A stretch of 64,000 bases of DNA from Nymphaea colorata (Eukaryota; Streptophyta; Magnoliopsida; Nymphaeales; Nymphaeaceae): the NCBI RefSeq assembly GCF_008831285.2, contig NC_045148.1, positions 6,515,001 to 6,579,000 on the forward strand. Reading direction: 5' to 3'. Position 1 is the first letter of the stretch; the number at the start of each line of letters is the position of its first letter. The notes below the pieces were generated by a model. That model saw only the letters and a list, made by a program, of their open reading frames with translations, was not told the origin of the DNA and ran no database searches. Shown one piece after another: positions 22,501 to 34,700 of the stretch. Both the position numbers and the translations under genes were made by a program.

Positions 22501-25056
22501 TCTCTTCACCTTTCATTCGTACCTTGTAGCCAAAGAAACAGAGATTTTTATGCACATGGTTTCACATGGATTAACCGTCTTCCTGGTTCAAATTGCATGT
22601 TCATGTGAACCGAAACTCAGATTTTTTATACTTACTGAATTACTTCTTTCTTATGTTTTGTATTAGAACCTTTGGAGCCTGCTATATCTTACATTTAAGT
22701 TATGTCTGACAGCAAACAATACTTCAAAAACAACTAGAAGGCAGGTAGACACAACCACTTCCTATTAAGATTTTAGATGGTCAGTAATTATTTATTGGAT
22801 GGTACAATGGTATTCATAATTCAGGCCATAAACTGCTACTACAAAAAGAACATCAACCATAAAAAGTTTAGCGGACAACCCCATGGCTTCCTCAGATCTT
22901 CACCTACCCCCTTGACCTTGTATTTACCAATTTTATGAAAAAAAGAAAGAATTTCAAGGCAGATTACGTAATTATACAGTGAGCATGTACTGTTTACATT
23001 AATTATCAGCAAACATCTTTTCTAGAACTATGACATGAAAAGCAAGAGGAAAAAATATTTTTTTGTATAACCATATATCTAATAGATTTTCCACATGCAG
23101 GTTAAAATTAAGGTCATTACCTTCCACAACCACACCATAGTATATCATAAACAGCACATTGTTCCATGGTGAAGAAGTTAGCTGTTCGATCAGAACCTGG
23201 CAGCATAATTAAGGCAAAAATATGTCATGGACATGTTGCATCCACTAGCATCTAAGAATTTCACAAAAAAACAGCACAAATGTTAAAATTTAGTTGCAAA
23301 CGTTCAAGTAAAAATTTTAGAATTGAAACTCATTAATTTGAAGAGGAAAAGGAAAAATACTGACAAATGATACAAGCACAATAGACGGCAAAGTAAAGCC
23401 TAATAAGCATCATTAAGATTCTATCCATGTACTCATCAAATAGATATGCAGACTAACAATGAACAACAACCCATGGAAAGTTTAACCATAATACCTTTTT
23501 GGCTGCTGTTTTATTGTCTTTTTTTCCTTGAAAAATAATATCCATTATCTTGTGGAAGAAGTGGCCAAACGGTCCTCCATATGCAAATCCATACAACTGC
23601 AGTAACAAAGTGAGGATGGAATTTTATTGAAACAATTTTATGTGCTTCAGTTCTACAAGGATGCAATTAACAGAACCAGCCAGAAATGGCATGAAATTGA
23701 GCATAAGCACATAGTATAAGCATGAATAAAAATAAGAATCAAGGCCTAAAATGAATTCAATGCAGAAATTGTCTAATCACGTGCTCCATGTGAAGTTTGG
23801 AAGATGAAATCATAAAAGCATGCACCTATAGGGCACAGCTACAAACCTGCACATACACGCCCCATCAACTAGATGTATCATTTACCAGAAAAAAAAGACG
23901 CACAAGAACGCACATGAACAACTACTGGCAGGACAAAAGATGTTTATAGTGCAATTGTATTTTAGTATTTTCAGTAACATCCAACGTCAATTGCCCACTA
24001 ACAGAGAGCACACCAGACATCAGCTTAAGGCCAGTGGAAAAGTGAATAGTTCCAGCCAAAGGGGTTGACGAAACACCATCCAAAATAATACATGAACTCG
24101 TTAGCCCCAAAATTGTAAATCCGAAATGCATCCTACAGATATTTGCCAGACAAAGCTAGGCTGGATTAGGCAAGTGACATCCCCGAGATGGAACTATCAC
24201 ATCTGATTTCTGGCAACTAAGATCTCGTACCATCCTCCAACTATTTTTAAGAGGAATGTACTTGTATATATTCCATTCTCATATCCAACACACTGAAAGT
24301 CGTAACTATTGCAAATGGTAAGGATGAACCCGAAGTTCTGGAGGCTATGACAGAGCACGGAAAGCATGTTTGCTTGAATTGGCTCATGAAAGAAAAAAAG
24401 ATGTACCTCTCATCAACTTAAACAACTCAGTGACATCAGTGCATAGTACCAAATGTAATTCAACAGGTAACAAAGACAATATTTGCCTCAAAGGGCGCCA
24501 ATAAACATAGCGAGCATCTGGGGTTTTACATACTACCAAAAGCCATAGAGGCTTGAGTGACAATTTTCGGACATGGCTAGGCTTAAAAAACCAATGTCGC
24601 GAAATTGGTACATAAATGGCCATATCACAGGTAAACCATTTGCCATAACAGAAGAATGCTTAGGGAGTTACAAAAAGAAATCAATGACAACCCCCAACAA
24701 TAAACTTCATTTAGGTGAGAAGACATTAGACATACATAGCCCAACAACAACGAAAGATGATCAGTACTCAGTTTTAAGGGAGAGGAAAGACAGACCACTT
24801 TGAGAAGCAACCGTTTGAATTGAAGCCTCTGGATGCCGGAGAGCTTCTGCGAGATAGAATCGCTACATCCTGCCAGAACGCCGACTGTCAAAGCCTGTGC
24901 ATCAACACCAATCACCAACAAAATTTCGACTGAAACTTAAGTTTGCCTTTCCAAAATCAGAGAGAGAGAGAGAGCCTTGGTAAGCAGGGGATTAGTTTGT
25001 AGCTGGTAGTGGTAATATTGCCATCCTTTCTTAGCTATGCCTCCCGCTGTCGCCAT
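19507..25056 (-). CDS. PMP22: PMP22/Mpv17-family peroxisomal membrane protein
   Basis: Six coding exons, all minus strand: 25056-24976, 24894-24796, 23596-23495, 23196-23121, 19783-19713, 19632-19507. They join in phase to about 184 aa, the usual PMP22 length. Exon 1 gives MATAGGIAKK then YYHYQLQTNPLLTK; exon 2 ALTVGVLAGCSDSISQKLSG; exon 3 LYGFAYGGPFGHFFHK; exon 4 LIEQLTSSPWNNVLFM; exon 5 RPWFQV...YPSVQLTAWM; exon 6 FWPLVGWINHRYMPLQFRV. These are the signature blocks of the four-helix Mpv17/PMP22 family. The known plant member is an integral peroxisomal membrane protein, possibly a channel. All introns are GT-AG except intron 1, which would need a GC donor beside a CT repeat. The exon 2 donor could alternatively lie 3 bp earlier. 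Intron 4 is 3.3 kb. Divergent from the LEA gene. Confidence 0.93.
24959..24974. repeat. Short (GA)n tract at the PMP22 exon 1 boundary
   Basis: AGAGAGAGAGAGAGAG on the top strand reads (CT)n on the coding strand and begins one base after the inferred end of PMP22 exon 1 (24976). It occupies the place where a donor should be. Confidence 0.9.
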
Positions 25057-26648
25057 GAATGTTCTTTGAGGTTCAGCACGTTCTCAATGACGCCTCATGT
25101 TCGGCTACAGAGCGACAACGTCAGCTGTTGGAATTCAAATTGGATATTCCAACACATTCTTTCCCTTCCAACCAAATTGGAATCCGTTGGACTTACTCGA
25201 GTTACCGGACTAGTCTATCTCTCTCTGAGGTCAAATCCACATCCACTACCAAGTCTTGAACTAGCTGGACAAGGTCATGGTGGCTCCAGCGAGGAACTAC
25301 CTCGCCCGGCCACGCTCTGCTGGTCAGGGGCTGAAACATGACCTGATTTTCCAACCATGGGTAGGGCCAGCGGTGCTGTTACCATAGCTTACCGGTGAGT
25401 TCTGACATTGTAATTAACCGGTTTTTGTACTGTTTCTCTGTTTCATCTCAGAACTTGGCATCCTTCAACGGACACTCGAGGCCACCTTTTCTGTTCGGCT
25501 ATAGGACTATAAGCGCAAAACAGCATTGTTTCAAGAATTAGATTTAGTCCGAACAGTTTCTCAAAAAAAAAAAAAAATCGAAAGAAATTGTTTAAAGCGC
25601 CAACCAAAAGCCGTTTGATCTAAGCATAACATATCTCTTTGGTTTTTTAGGATTTACTCATGGAAAAAGCCAGCCTTGCGCCTGCAAGCTAAGGTACTTA
25701 GTCGCTTGTCCAGGAATACAAAACCTCAAAGACCAGAGGCGAGGGAATGGGGGTTTTATAGTTATATTTTTAAAATTTTTTATTTGGTCTATGTAAAAAT
25801 TTTGAAAAATGTTATTAGGTTCCTGTATAAATTTTGAAAATACCAATTTGAAAATATCATTAGTCTCTTACTAAAAAAATTTCTAACTCCGCCCCTTCAA
25901 ATCTACCATCTAATATTTTGAAAATTAACGTTCCGCCAAATTTTGAAAATACTATTCCGCTTCCCAGTGAAAAATAAAATTCTTACAATCTTAAATTTAG
26001 TAGTCGATCTAATGCTTGACAACCACCTACATGCAGGTTAAATGGAAGATGGAAGAGACTTGTGCGGATGGCTCTACGGAATCAACCTCAATAGAGGCAG
26101 TGCTTGAATCTAGTTCATCTGGTCCAGTGGAAGTTGCACTCAACTAGCTCCCGAAATTTTCTAAGTGATGGATAATTTTCTAGAGAGGTGGATGACGCGT
26201 CATCAAAAGTTGCAAAAAGCATGAATTTTAGTTCATCACCATGACTGTGAGCTATGTTCTTCTTTCTTATGGAATTGAAACGGAAAAATATTTTAATCCA
26301 TGCCTTCACTCGTCAATAATTTATGAGTTTCCAGTACATTTTCTTATGAAAGCCTATGTTTTTAATACTCATAAAACAATAATTCATTGTGAACTTCAAT
26401 TAAAAGAAAAAAAAATTGATATGTGTGCAAGAACCAAAATGAACAATAGCTAATTAGAGCAAAAACAATTTATTGTTAAGTAAATTGAACAGTGTAAAGC
26501 ATATTAAATAGAATTCATGGTTCCACGTTAGTTCGATCGAACAAAGTGCGCAGGAATGAACTGGATCATCAAGATTCATTCAATCAAATGTCCTTGGGGA
26601 AAATTAAAAATGAAAATTAACTAATTACAAAATCCAACAAGGAATGAG
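25057..26648. other. Intergenic region between divergent PMP22 and LEA genes
   Basis: About 1.6 kb. Its left part must hold the PMP22 promoter and 5' UTR and its right edge grades into the LEA promoter. The middle (about 25750-25990) is AT-rich with repeated TTTTGAAAAT words. No gene recognised. Confidence 0.5.
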
Positions 26649-26686
26649 ATTTCCAGGTGGATCGATTTCTCATTTCACACTACAGG

Positions 26687-26692
26687 CACGTG
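26687..26692 (+). promoter_or_regulatory. G-box/ABRE (CACGTG) upstream of the LEA gene
   Basis: CACGTG in the context GGCACGTGTTC, about 105 bp before the TATA-like box. ABRE-type G-boxes are bound by bZIP factors of the ABA pathway and are typical of LEA promoters. The match is seen; the function is inferred. Confidence 0.65.
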
Positions 26693-26711
26693 TTCTGTCT
26701 TGCTCCCAAGA

Positions 26712-26717
26712 GCCGAC
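26712..26717 (+). promoter_or_regulatory. DRE/CRT core (GCCGAC) upstream of the LEA gene
   Basis: GCCGAC lies 20 bp after the G-box. DREB/CBF factors bind this core in drought- and cold-induced genes, and paired ABRE and DRE sites are common in LEA promoters. A single 6-bp match is weak on its own; the position supports it. Confidence 0.55.
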
Positions 26718-26792
26718 ACATGCACAGCTCGCGTGTCCTTCAGTCACAGACGCCCCCTGATGTTAAGCCGTCCACCTCCCGTCCGCCGGACC

Positions 26793-26801
26793 TTTATAAT
26801 A
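26793..26801 (+). promoter_or_regulatory. TATA-like box of the LEA gene
   Basis: TTTATAATA about 50 bp before the ATG. Transcription would start roughly at 26825, giving a very short 5' UTR. Confidence 0.55.
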
Positions 26802-26848
26802 CCACCCTGTCTTTAGGCCACCTGAACCAAAATACACAGCGAGCGATC

Positions 26849-27851
26849 ATGGCGTTGATCAGATCCGTGGCCGGCGTCAACTTGAGGTACTGCGTTCCTC
26901 AACGTCTCGGTGCCTTCTCTTCCTCTCTTCTCAGCCGGAAATCTAGCAGGCTGACCTTCCGGGCCGCGTCCAACTCGCACCTTGAGGTACCGTGGCCGTA
27001 TACTTTAGCTGCCCGCCGTAGATTCTAACTATTAAAGATTCGGTCGTCAAGTTATTATGTGCAGATATGAATTTGTAGAAGCCATTGTTGCTTGCTACTG
27101 AATATTGGGTGTTCGTTCAATTTTCCATTAATGTTTTGTTCAGGAGAAAAATGGAGGGTGCGAAGAAAGAGAGGCAAAGGAGAAAGCGAAGGAAGCCGCG
27201 GAGAGGGGCAAGGAGGCAGTGAAGGAAGGGAAAGAGAAGGCTCAGGGGAAGGGCCGAGAGACCATGGAGGAGGCGAAGATGCGGGCGGAGGAGGCGAAGG
27301 CCGAGGGATCGGAGACGGTGGAGCAGGCGAACGAGCGAACGTCGGAGGCGGCGGATGCTGCGAGAGAGAAAGGATCGGAAGTAGCGGAGAAGGCGAAGCA
27401 GAAGACGGGGGAGGCGACGGAACGGCTGTCGGAGATGGCGGACAGGACGAAGGAGGGGTTGAAGGAGGGCAAGGACAGCACGAAGGAGACGGTGCAGGAG
27501 AGCATGGACGCGGCGAAGAGGCGTGCGGACGAGGCCGGGAGGTCTGCGTCGGAGACGGCGGCTAGGGGGAGGGAGAGGGCGTCGTCTGCTGCCGAGGCTG
27601 TGAGGGACAAGGCGTGGGAGACGGCGGAAAGCGCGGAGAAGAAGACCAGGGAGGGGGCACAGAACCTCGGGGAGAAGGCGAAGCAGGGGGCTCAGAGCGC
27701 GTGGGAGGCGGCGAAGGGAGCGACAGAGAAGATCAAGGAGACCATCGTGGGGAAGGGGGAGGAGGCGAAGGAGCAAGCCGACGAGGCGGGTGAGGAAGCA
27801 AGGCGACGTGCTCAGAGGGAGAGGATTGATACAGACTACAGTGGAAACTAG
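26849..27851 (+). CDS. Organelle-targeted group 3 LEA protein (LEA_4 type)
   Basis: Two exons, 26849-26986 and 27144-27851, separated by a 157-bp GT-AG intron in phase 0, give 281 aa. Exon 1 (MALIRSVAGVNLRYCVPQRL...) is rich in Arg and Ser, with its first acidic residue at position 46, the profile of a mitochondrial presequence; plastid import is possible. Exon 2 has no proline, is dominated by A, E, K and R, and shows degenerate 11-residue repeats such as EVAEKAKQKTGEA, RTKEGLKEGKD and NLGEKAKQGAQSAWEAAKG, the group 3 LEA pattern. These proteins fold into amphipathic helices on drying and protect membranes and enzymes. ABRE, DRE and TATA motifs upstream fit ABA- and drought-regulated expression. 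The start ATG follows GAGCGATC and is the first in frame. Confidence 0.92.
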
Positions 27852-29392
27852 GACCTCTCTTTCTCTTTCTCCTTCTCTTTCTCTTTCTCTTTCCCTCCCC
27901 TCGACCGTCGGCTTTTGCATGCATGAATGAGTTCATAGTTTTGATGAGCTTTTGTTGGTACTATTCTTCTCTGCCTCAGAATCGGACGACGAACGACGTA
28001 GATTTTCATCTCAACTTCCCTGTTTGAAGACAGAGAGAACCGAGTGCTTTTAAAATGTTCAGTGTTTTAGGTAGTCTCATTTCGATTGTTTTGAGCAAGC
28101 TTTTTTACTTGGAATCTGGAGTTTCTCGGCTGACAGTTACGTAGTTCTTGTTGTTCCTGAGGGTGCTGAGACCCTGCAAAACAACGCTACATGGATGTTT
28201 ATGACATTCCAGTGGCGATCTCCACCTCTAAAGAATGAATCAAATCTGATATAGTCAAATCTTCATAGTTAATTAAAAAGTTCCTCGATGCAAAAGGAAA
28301 TGCAACTCAACAAGAGCCTAAATTGAATTGTTTCCGCTGAAGGATGAACTGTTTCTTCCCTGAAGATGTTTACGGAGAACCTTATGTTTGCGAAGATCGG
28401 AAAACTCAAAACCTCTTCGTGAGCGTCGGCATATGAGGCTCTAGTTTGAGCTCGAAGCATTATCGTCTTGGTGATGTTTGCATGGGAAACTTCCTTGAAA
28501 AAAGGGTCTCTCGCTAAAAGGTCCTTGCCGTGTTAAGTTGTTAACTCCACACGGCTTTACATTCCCCTCTCTGTTTATGATCAAATCATTCTAGGGATGA
28601 ACTCGTTTTGTGATACTTATATTTTGTGAAAGTTGAAATTGAATAGTTTTTAACAAGATAGACACACCGGGATTTTACATCCAGGATTGCAACGAACCAC
28701 ATACTATCGGAAACAATTTTACGTTCAGAATGGCAGCAAACACGACACATGCTCTCTAGGGGAACCAGCCCCATAGATACGGCAGGTTAGTGAAACTGTG
28801 TGGCAGATTTAACATGGTAAGACAGATTTATGGAAAACTGTAGTAATGTATCTAAATTTGTGAAGCAATCTCATTTCAATTTTGCATAAGATCTCGATTT
28901 TCATGAATTTAACTCAATTTTTAAGTAGATTCATGAAAATATTTAATTAACGTTATTTTGAAGATTTATGGAACAGATTCATGAATTGACTTTATTTCCA
29001 AGTGACTCTTACGACTAATTATGAAGGAGAATCGGTTAATTTGTAAACTTGGATAATGTAGAATTATTTCTAATGGGTGAAAGAACAGTCTTCCGTCGCA
29101 TCCCATCAATTAGAGTGTTCGTGATCTATCCTTTACAATTTATTTGCAATTTATAAGAAGAGTGTTCAGGAAAATGAAACCTGCCAGCCCATCTATGCTA
29201 CAGACCATAATGGAGATTATTTGTTGTAAAATCCCAAACTGATTAGCTAATGTCTAAAATCTTTGGTGGTGGTTAGATCATAGTACATTGTTGGGTTTAT
29301 GCTAGTTTATCCACAAAAATATAATATATGTGAGAAATTACAAAAGTGTAATATATATGAAGAATTGGTAAGTACTGTTAGACGAATAATGT
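27852..29392. other. LEA 3' UTR and intergenic DNA
   Basis: A CT-rich stretch (27856-27900) follows the LEA stop codon and probably belongs to the 3' UTR. The remainder is AT-rich with no recognised gene. Confidence 0.5.
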
Positions 29393-29416
29393 ATTTTTGT
29401 TTAAAACACGTTTTGG

Positions 29417-29452
<36 letters not shown>

Positions 29453-29476
29453 CCAAAACGTGTTTTAAACAAAAAT
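29393..29476. repeat. 28-bp perfect inverted repeat around an (AT)n core
   Basis: The left arm 29393-29420 is the exact reverse complement of the right arm 29449-29476; each contains GTTTAAAACACGTTTTGG. The loop is 28 bp of alternating AT, itself self-complementary, so the whole 84 bp can form one hairpin. Flanking words ACGAATAAT occur on both sides (29382 and about 29494) as a direct repeat. Confidence 0.9.
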
Positions 29477-29808
29477 GCATTTTCTAATATGTTTACGAAT
29501 AATAATTTAATATAAATCATGTTTTAATTTAAATCTTTTTTCTAAAAAAAATGATCTTTCCTGCTAGCAAAATTCCAATCTTATAAGACAATATTATTTA
29601 AAATAAAAAACAACTAACTAAATATATATTTCTCATAAAGTAACTCTTAAAATCATATCTACGAGGTTAGATTAGAAAAAAATATTTTACTAATTACGTA
29701 AAATAGGTTTTTACTCTCTCTCTTTCTCTCATATATATATATATATAAAGCTGAAATCTTCAAACTCTGTGTGAGGGAGCCGAATAAATGACTAGATAAA
29801 TCCAATTA

Positions 29809-29813
<5 letters not shown>

Positions 29814-29848
<35 letters not shown>
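29814..29848. repeat. (TA)n microsatellite
   Basis: About 17 TA units immediately left of the 192-bp hAT MITE. Confidence 0.95.
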
Positions 29849-29850
<2 letters not shown>

Positions 29851-29856
29851 TGTGTG

Positions 29857-30048
29857 CAGGGGCGGAGGGAAGGGGGGCTGCTTAGGCCATGGTCCCATCC
29901 TGGCCAATGAAAAAAAAAATATATTGAAAAAAATATATTTTTTTAATTGTGTCATGTAATTTTTGAATTAGAATTCAATTTGGCCCTACCCAGATCTAGA
30001 GGTTGGCCTGTCGGCCCGTCTCTAAAGAAAATCCTGACTCTGCCCCTG
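29857..30048. mobile_element. 192-bp hAT-type MITE
   Basis: Perfect 8-bp target duplication TTTGTGTG (29849-29856 and 30049-30056). Termini CAGGGGCGGAG and, reverse-complemented, CAGGGGCAGAG form an 11-bp inverted repeat with one mismatch; ends beginning CAGGG are typical of hAT elements. There is no coding capacity. Confidence 0.9.
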
Positions 30049-30305
30049 TTTGTGTGTATGTGTGAAACACAGAAAGAGAGAGAATCGTAGGTTTCGACGC
30101 TTGAGTCAACATCCAATCTTTACAAGCAGACCAGCTTCTTTCCATGCATTAGAGGTTGGACTGTCGGCTCGTCCCTAAAGAAAATCCTGACTCCGCCCCT
30201 GCCCCTGTTTATGTGTATGTATGAAACAGAGATAGAGAGAATCGTAGGTTTCGACGCTTGAGTCAACATCCAATCTTTACAAGCAGACCAGCTTCTCTCC
30301 ATGCA
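29998..30305 (+). repeat. Tandem duplication of about 153 bp including the 3' end of the hAT MITE
   Basis: 29998-30150 and 30151-30305 are near-identical: AGAGGTTGG...TGTCGG, then GACGCTTGAGTCAACATCCA and CCATGCA at the end. The first copy includes the right end of the MITE and its target duplication, so the tandem event came after MITE insertion. The second copy has an extra GCCCCT. Confidence 0.9.
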
Positions 30306-30770
30306 CATTATTACGAGAGAACGCATTTTTCACGTCAATTCAACCGGAGGTGCTGCAGTTTCGCTGATCGTCATTTGTTTATCTCGACGTATGTTGGTCG
30401 CCGGAGGCGATTAACGCAAATAAGCCTTAAAAAAACAAAATTGTTGCCCGATTCTTGTGGCCTCCTCAAGTTCCATTTTGATCACAGTTCAAGGGTTGAA
30501 GGGTCGCAGCAACCGGCCGATTCAAAGGGGGGGCCAATTCTCGCAGAGGGGCACTCGGGCGCAGAGGCGGAGGTGCAGGGGGCGTCGGTCAGAGGTCGAA
30601 GGGGCGGAGAGGGTAAGGGAGGAGAGAGTAAGAGCGTCGAGTTCGGGTGGTAGAGTCGGGCGGAGAGGGTAAGAAAGGAGAGACAGTGGGGTTCGCAAAA
30701 GAGCGTGGTCTGTCCAATTGCGCAAGATCGGACGGCCGACGCCAAATGACCCCCGTGGGGTTAAATCGAC

Positions 30771-30827
<57 letters not shown>

Positions 30828-31177
30828 AAGAGAGAGAGAGCATATTTATTGTGATCAGAATGGTGGTTACACACAGAGAGAGAAAAGAATGGTGGTTACA
30901 CACAAAAGAGAAAATGTGCGTGTGCATATCTATTGTGATCAGAATGGTGGCTGGTCACACTTGACCCATGACAAGACCCTTTTATTTCATTTCTGTCGAG
31001 ATCCACAGAATAAAAACAAGCAAAAATTTAGTATAAAAAATGGTGAGTTCCTTTGCGGAAAAGAAATGCTTAATCAGAGAAACTGAATCTTAGATAACCA
31101 GCTATGAAAATTCAGCAAGATGCTGTAACCTTCCAACGACTATCATGTACAAACTCATCCCAACTTACGCTCTACTT
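30306..31177. other. Intergenic region between LEA and LUH-like genes
   Basis: Holds a GC-rich purine stretch (about 30530-30720) and (TA)n and (GA)n tracts. The right edge should include the 3' UTR of the minus-strand LUH-like gene. Several open frames overlap here but none resembles a known protein. Confidence 0.5.
30775..30840. repeat. (TA)n-(GA)n compound microsatellite
   Basis: About 19 TA units followed by about 13 mostly GA units. Confidence 0.95.
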
Positions 31178-31625
31178 TTATTTCCAGAGCTTCACGCACT
31201 TGTCATGACTGGCTGTTGCAATCATTCCGGTGACCGGTGACTGTGCCAAACCAGCAATAATACCATCGTGGGCGGCCACTGTTGTCACCCGATCAGCCAC
31301 AAGGTCCCACAGTTCGATTGACTGCCATCAGGTAGAATATTAGTCACAAGTGAAGCAGCAGAACACAATAAGGGTTTAACATATATACACCACCCACTAA
31401 ATAAATCAGTTATTGTCAGATTCATTTCTCAGCTATGAAACGTGGGTGCGCCTGAAAAGGCGGTACACTCATGTTGATACCGGTCAACACGAGTCCAGGC
31501 CTGATACAGCGGCTTACTTTTTGTATTTTTCCAGTAATATTTTTTTATGAATGTAAACAATGAATTTATGCATTTACTTAACCAAAAAATTTTATTATAT
31601 GCATGGGTAGGCGTGTGTGCGCGCG

Positions 31626-31711
<86 letters not shown>

Positions 31712-34700
31712 CACATACGGCTGTGCTCCCTACCAAAGAAAACTGCTCAACATTTGTACCCGTACCAGCATCCATATATGTGAAACATCTTATCGGATGA
31801 AACTGTGTAAAAAGTTCAAAAATTGGTCTTCCTGAAACATGGGTATTCTGCACGCAGACAAACACAGAACCTGGGTTTGTACGCTGAGCTGCTCTACAGA
31901 TCATCAAAACGATAAATTCTAGTCTTCGCATGTTTCTCATTTTTTAAACTAATGACAATTGTAAAACCATCCACTGGCTTCATATGCTTCAATATTAAGT
32001 GCGGTAACTTGTACCACCTATTCACCGCAAGCGCATGCAAGGATAAAACGAATGCTAATTCACAAGATTGCCTGCAGATCAACTGACTTGGTAATACACA
32101 CACACACACAGAGAGAAGGAACTTGGTTTCGTCTGTCTTGGAGTTATCTGCAAGTCAACAGTAACCTTTTTAATTGACGTTCTCACCTGATAACCACTCA
32201 CAACAAGGACGTGCGTGTGAGCTGGATGGAATACACATGATTGGAACTTGTTGCCATTAGATCTCAGCTTATGTGTACTTTCTCCACGTTTTGCTGTCAT
32301 CGGCCAAACCCTCACACAATCCTCACTTACAGATGCTAAAACTTTACCATCCCAGTTCCAGCAGATTGAGCGAACATCCTTCCCATGGCCCTGTATAAAG
32401 CCACCATCAGATGCAAGACAAAAAGTCAACAGGCATCTAGATATCTTCAAAGAATGACATAAACCTTCAGGGAAGATTCACAGATGTGAGATTCCACATC
32501 AAATACATTGACCACGTTGTCAGCTCCAGCGGCAAAAAAATGACCAGAACCAGGTTGAAATCTCACTTTTGAAGCACCACCCTGTAACATTCATAAGATC
32601 ATGAATGCTCCCATTAATTGACTGAAACGAGGATGCAGCAGTTGGATACATGCGTTGTAAAACTCGGCAGTATGTCCTGGTCTACCTTTTATTGATGACT
32701 GAATGATGCATAGAAAAATGAAAAAAAAAATACTAGCTAGGTAAGTTCATTCAAGATAAGTTCATGGTTACCCTGTACATAGGAATATATTGATGCATTA
32801 GGCAACAATAAATATCTGTGAAAATACACTGCGGATAGAGTTTTTATTGCAACAAGGATTTCCCTCTCATTAACAATAAACTAAGTAACAGTCAAACATT
32901 ATTGCAAAACCACTTCTATAAGCTTTCACTAGATCATTCAAATAAGCACGTAGTTGTGAAAGCCAGTCGCACCAACATGGAGAGATGCAATCATGTAAAT
33001 GCTGGTCTATCATCTTATGTACCAGCTCGTTAAGCCAATGAGCAAAATGGCATGTTCATAATGATAGCACCTTTTATTTTTAAGTTGAAGAGCAATTTTA
33101 AGAACTTGCATGCTCAAACTCAAGAAATGGCCATGCTCATTCGTGTTTCGTTATGTAGACATATCCTCTATCTTGGCAAATTTTTGAAACGGTAGCCACT
33201 CCATGGTCCACTTTGAATTGAGGTTTCTCTGAGAAGCATGGATAAATCACTACAGACCTCCACAGCCCATCTGGCTGCCGCAAGAGCCTTTGTGAAGAAG
33301 TCGCCTAGTTGATATTTAGAAGAAACATAAGAGAGATCAATATTTTTCTGAAAGAATTCTTCACGAACATAATGACAATCCATCTCTATATGCGTCGTTC
33401 GTTCGTGAAAAGTGTGATTGCTAGCAATATAAATTGCATTTTTGTTGTCACAACAAAGCTTGACAGGATCCTTGATATGAATTCTCATATCTTTCAACAA
33501 GCTTTTGAGCCACACTATCTCCATTGTTGTAGTTGCCATTGCACGATACTCAGTTTCTGTTGACGATAGTGACACCTTGTTTTGTTTCTTGCATCGCCAA
33601 GAAATTAAGGAATCACCTAAAAACACACAAAAACCAGTGGTGAAGTGCCTATTATTGGGATCTCCACCTCAATCAGCATCTGTATAAGCAACTAATTCTA
33701 ATATAGAAGAGGAAGACAGAAATAGTCCTTTGTTGATAGTGTTTTTCACATAACGGACGATCCGCATTGCCGCTCCCATGTGAACTAAGGTGGGTCTTTG
33801 TTGAAATTGGCTTATCACATGCACGGCATGAGCAATGTCAGGTCTGGTGATGGAGAGGTATGAGAGAGCACCAACTATTTGCTGAAAAGGAGTGGGATTC
33901 TCTAATATCTCTCCATCATCAATTTTCATTTTAACTCCCAGTGCTTCTGGAGTATCCACAACTTTATAGATACCTGTTTTGTCAACTAATTCACTAGCAA
34001 ACTTCATTTGAGAAAGAAGATTATTGGTTGTAAATGGATATATATAGTCAAAACTAGAAATGATGGAACTTTAGAAAGATATAAGGCCAGACTTCTTGCC
34101 AAGGGATATGCTCAAGAATATGGGATTGATTATGAAGAAACCTTTACTCATGTTGCTCGCATGACTTCTGTTAGAATTCTTATTGCCATTGCTTTTATTA
34201 AACATTGGACTATTTTTTAAATGGATGTTAAAAATGCCTTCTTAAATGGTCACTACAGGAAGAAGTTTTCATGAGTGCTCCTCCTGGTTTTGATCTACCT
34301 AAAAACAAAGTTTTAGGTCTTAAGAAAGCTCTTTATGGTTTACAACAAGCTCCCAAGGTCTGATTCGACAAGTTTAGTAGTGTTATGTTTAATCAAGGTT
34401 TTCAATCTTGCTGCTCTGATACCATGTAAATCAGGCCCAAAGAGACAAATACTTCAAGCAAATCAGCCTTGAAGCTTCCACCAATAAGTCAAGCTCACAA
34501 GCCCTCAAACAAGAGGTGAAAAAGAACTTAAATTAATCACAATAAGAGATACATAAAGTAGGCTAAAAAGCCATAACCTTACACTAGAGAATCTACACTA
34601 TTTATAAGGAAGAAGACAAAAGAGAGGAGAGAGCTAGCCGTTGGAGACTAGTTCCAACGGCTAGAATTCTAGCCGTTGGGAGTAGTCTCCCCTTGGGTCC

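Noticed and set aside
27117..27920. 267-codon open frame on the minus strand opposite the LEA gene
   Set aside because: It mirrors the biased LEA codons (Leu/Arg/Pro-rich shadow). The plus-strand frame has the correct splice sites, family repeats and start.
30258..30725. Arg/Gly-rich open frames on both strands
   Set aside because: Purine-rich DNA without stops; no domain, no splice context, and the start lies in a tandem duplication.
31429..31940. Several open frames with long Tyr-Ile repeats
   Set aside because: Translations of a (TA)n microsatellite in all frames.
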